8,199 nucleotides of DNA from Halieaceae bacterium (GTDB lineage: Bacteria > Pseudomonadota > Gammaproteobacteria > Pseudomonadales > Halieaceae): assembly GCA_018666055.1 (NCBI GenBank), contig JABJAS010000404.1:1-8199 (forward strand), written 5' to 3'. Below, one piece after another: positions 6,453 through 8,199 of the stretch. Position 1 is the first letter of the stretch. Each line of letters starts with the position of its first letter. Made by a program: the position numbers and the translations under genes. The notes below the pieces were generated by a model, which made no database searches, was not told the DNA's origin, and saw only the letters and a list, made by a program, of their open reading frames with translations.

Positions 6453-7529
6453 CTAGTGCAGCTCCGACAGGTTCACGATATCCACCTGCGGATGTACGGG
6501 GTCATCCGTTCCCACCCAGCGGAAGCACAATGTGCCCTCAGTGTGGCCAGCCGTGGACAACGTATTCACTGCGTCTAAATTAGCGGGCGTCACAATAAGT
6601 GTGACTGAGCCATCGGTATTGACCGCTGCCCCATGCTTATTCAGGGATATTCGTTGATACCGATAGTCGAGTGACTCCATCCAGTAATTATCGACCTGCA
6701 GATTCCACGTCTGGCATTTGGGAACACGCTCGAGCTTTATGCGAAAGGCTTGGCCAGCCTTGAGTTTGAAGTGCCCGTGGTAGTAAAGAATATTGGGATC
6801 CCCACCGACTGACTGACAAAAGGACTGATCCCACAAAGGCAGGGTGTTTGGGTTCTCGATGATCTGTTGGCTCCAGCGAGCAAACAGCCCCAAGGTGTTC
6901 TGATAAAACGCGATGGCCTTGTCAAAGTTGGCCGTGGCCGTGGCTAAGTTGAGGGGCTCAGGTGTTGCTCCGCTGTCGCGCCGCCGAATCTGGAATACGG
7001 CGGGGCTCTCCGTTGTACGATCCAAAAAAGTTTGCCTAATCAGCAATGACTCGCTGTCTTTATCGATCGGCAACCAGTTGCCCTCGTGCTCATGCCGGCT
7101 TAGGACGATTTGGAAGGAACCGTCGTCGGCCGTTGCCAGGGCGTTGCTGTCGAGAAACCCGGTTTCGATTTGTTTGAAGTTTTCCGCATAACTGCCCTTG
7201 CTGGTAGCCATGCTGATGTAGTCGACAGTCCCCCGATGACCCGTTAGCAGGTAGTCGTAGCGACCATCGATGACGGCTTTCTCATAAATATTGTCGGGGT
7301 TATCGGCGCCGATTTTGATGGTTTCATGAGAGGGCTTGTAGAGCTCTGGGAACTCGGGATCGTTAAATTCTACATACCACTCGAGGGCTGCGCGGGCGAT
7401 ACGCGAGAGGTATCTGAGGCCCTCTGCTTGAGTCTGTTCATCTTGTGGGACACCGTCCTCGCCAAGCAGCGCTCCCGCCGCCTTGAGCGTGTCGCAAAAT
7501 TCTACCCATTTCGCTTGGCTAATACTCAA
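6453..7529 (-). CDS. Soluble DUF1214-type protein (TTG start)
   Basis: This 358-residue protein is of unknown function and has no signal peptide or membrane segment, so it is probably cytoplasmic. The C-terminal region resembles DUF1214: T-W-N-L-Q-V-D-N-Y-W-M-E-S-L (274-287), a middle strand pair, and L-S-T-A-G-H-T-E-G-T-L-C-F-R-W (324-338). A second related block occurs earlier (136-170), with G-N-W-L-P-I-D at 150-156 and L-L-I-R-Q (162-166), suggesting an internal repeat. The block P-D-N-I-Y-E-K-A-V-I-D-G-R-Y-D-Y (78-93) matches the anchored paralogue downstream. Translation is placed at TTG 7529-7527 because GGAG lies 6 bases before it, and the next in-frame ATG is residue 107, inside conserved sequence. 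The gene starts 14 bases after the SnoaL-like stop and ends 3 bases before the paralogue. DUF1214 proteins occur near catabolic and sulfur-related genes, but no activity can be assigned from sequence. Confidence 0.78.
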   Translation of the reverse strand: MSISQAKWVEFCDTLKAAGALLGEDGVPQDEQTQAEGLRYLSRIARAALEWYVEFNDPEFPELYKPSHETIKIGADNPDNIYEKAVIDGRYDYLLTGHRGTVDYISMATSKGSYAENFKQIETGFLDSNALATADDGSFQIVLSRHEHEGNWLPIDKDSESLLIRQTFLDRTTESPAVFQIRRRDSGATPEPLNLATATANFDKAIAFYQNTLGLFARWSQQIIENPNTLPLWDQSFCQSVGGDPNILYYHGHFKLKAGQAFRIKLERVPKCQTWNLQVDNYWMESLDYRYQRISLNKHGAAVNTDGSVTLIVTPANLDAVNTLSTAGHTEGTLCFRWVGTDDPVHPQVDIVNLSELH

Positions 7530-7543
7530 CCTGATCTCCAGCC

Positions 7544-8050
7544 TTACTCGGTCACGAGTCCGGGGGCGGCGCCGATTTGTTCGATAGCCAGTACCCCGTC
7601 AGACGAGGATAAGAAGAGGTTGGACATGAGTGTGTACTTGGACAGCCGCATTTTCCACTCGCCATTCACGCGCGCGTATACGTCCTCGTAGTAACCGCTC
7701 ATTAACTGGACCTGTTCTTTCTGAGTCTCAAGGAGCTGAAATCTCATGCGCCACCGCCCCGTCGCCGTGTCCGGCCCGGTCATGACGATTTCGGGGGCCG
7801 TCCCGTGGTGCATATCGACGTGTGTCGGGTGGCAGGCGAGTGACTCAAAGACCTCAATGAACGCATCCATGTCCGTGAACTCACCGATGAACCCAAAGTC
7901 GATGCAGAAATCGGCCTCGTCGTAGCACGAGCGCATTCCGGCGATGTCGCGGGTGTCGCAGGCAAACCACCAGCGAGCCTTTAAACGTTTTATGGCCTCA
8001 ATGTCCTCAAGGGCTTGAACCCTTGAGGTCAGATCATCCTTTGGAGTCAT
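7544..8050 (-). CDS. SnoaL-like / NTF2-fold protein
   Basis: This 168-residue protein fits the SnoaL_4 branch of the NTF2-like superfamily, cone-shaped alpha+beta barrels that include scytalone dehydratase and ketosteroid isomerase. The N-terminal helix has D-I-E-A-I-K-R-L-K-A-R (16-26), then C-D-T-R-D (31-35), the typical opening of this branch. H77, H81 and H82, with D32, are candidate pocket residues. T-G-P-D-T-A-T-G-R-W (91-100) and G-Y-Y-E-D-V-Y (119-125) are conserved strand motifs. Members act as dehydratases, isomerases or small oxygenase subunits, and many are unassigned. No signal peptide is seen. Start ATG 8050 lies 8 bases after the stop of an upstream frame, without a strong Shine-Dalgarno, so it may depend on coupled translation. 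It is the second visible gene of the sulfotransferase operon. Length is normal for the family. Confidence 0.85.
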   Translation of the reverse strand: MTPKDDLTSRVQALEDIEAIKRLKARWWFACDTRDIAGMRSCYDEADFCIDFGFIGEFTDMDAFIEVFESLACHPTHVDMHHGTAPEIVMTGPDTATGRWRMRFQLLETQKEQVQLMSGYYEDVYARVNGEWKMRLSKYTLMSNLFLSSSDGVLAIEQIGAAPGLVTE

Positions 8051-8058
8051 CGCGCGCG

Positions 8059-8199
8059 TTACTTACCCGGTGCACCGTTAACGCCGGGCCAGCGTGATCC
8101 GGAAATGGTGTCTGCGTGAGGCAAGAACGCATCTGGATCAAGGGGCTTTGACAATGTAATGGAACGGTCTAGGAAAATTGGCCACCACAGGTAGGCCGA
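8059..8199 (-). CDS. C-terminal fragment of an unidentified protein (cut by window edge)
   Basis: On the minus strand the frame entering at 8199 stays open for 46 codons to a TAA at 8061-8059, while the other two minus frames hit stops within 10 and 20 codons. The peptide starts S-A-Y-L-W-W-P-I-F-L-D-R-S and ends R-W-P-G-V-N-G-A-P-G-K. It is rich in proline and tryptophan near the end, and no family is recognised. The stop is 8 bases before the SnoaL-like ATG, matching the tight spacing in the rest of the operon. That spacing is the best argument that this is a real gene end. It would be the most upstream operon member visible, so the operon promoter lies outside the window. Confidence 0.62.
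   Translation of the reverse strand, partial: SAYLWWPIFLDRSITLSKPLDPDAFLPHADTISGSRWPGVNGAPGK

Noticed and set aside
7326..7691. Plus-strand open frame of 121 codons
   Set aside because: It is antisense across the junction of the soluble DUF1214-type and SnoaL-like genes, with no recognisable domain. It is explained by the coding bias of the opposite strand.
1..8199. Mobile elements, tRNA or rRNA genes, CRISPR arrays, phage genes
   Set aside because: No transposase or integrase motif, no long terminal inverted repeats, no regularly spaced repeats and no cloverleaf-like sequence were seen on either strand.

Overview
The window reads as a metabolic accessory region of a Gram-negative bacterium of moderate GC content. 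The evidence is a truncated gene at the left edge whose product starts with a Sec-type signal peptide and a Q-L-E-E-V mature start, typical of TonB-dependent outer-membrane receptors, plus clear Shine-Dalgarno sequences and tightly packed operons. A marine gammaproteobacterium (for example a Halieaceae/OM60-like lineage) would fit the gene families, but this lineage is an inference. Nothing here fixes the taxonomy.

Layout. Positions 1-89 (minus) hold the first 29 codons of the receptor. A 433-base intergenic region separates it from a divergent zinc-dependent alcohol dehydrogenase (523-1569, plus). The dehydrogenase converges on a short-chain dehydrogenase/reductase, SDR (1606-2355, minus, GTG start). 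A 216-base spacer with overlapping palindromes lies between that gene and a divergent two-gene operon: a second SDR (2572-3351, plus) and an SRPBCC-fold protein (3393-3869, plus). A 136-base hairpin-bearing gap follows. Beyond it, one minus-strand operon fills the rest: the end of an unidentified gene (8059-8199), a SnoaL/NTF2-like protein (7544-8050), a soluble DUF1214-type protein with a TTG start (6453-7529), a membrane-anchored paralogue of it (5151-6449), and a sulfotransferase (4006-5151). Gaps in this operon are 8, 14 and 3 bases, ending with a 1-base stop/start overlap, so the genes are very probably co-transcribed and partly translationally coupled.

How the genes may work together. 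Three NAD(P)-dependent oxidoreductases, two small proteins of hydrophobic-ligand folds (SRPBCC and SnoaL-like), a PAPS-type sulfotransferase and an outer-membrane receptor suggest uptake and stepwise oxidation/reduction, dehydration or isomerisation, and sulfonation of a hydroxylated hydrophobic compound such as a steroid, terpenoid or aromatic. The substrate cannot be read from sequence. The least described part is the sulfotransferase operon with two divergent DUF1214-type paralogues, one predicted cytoplasmic and one predicted anchored in the inner membrane facing the periplasm. No RNA genes, CRISPR arrays, insertion sequences or attachment sites were seen.
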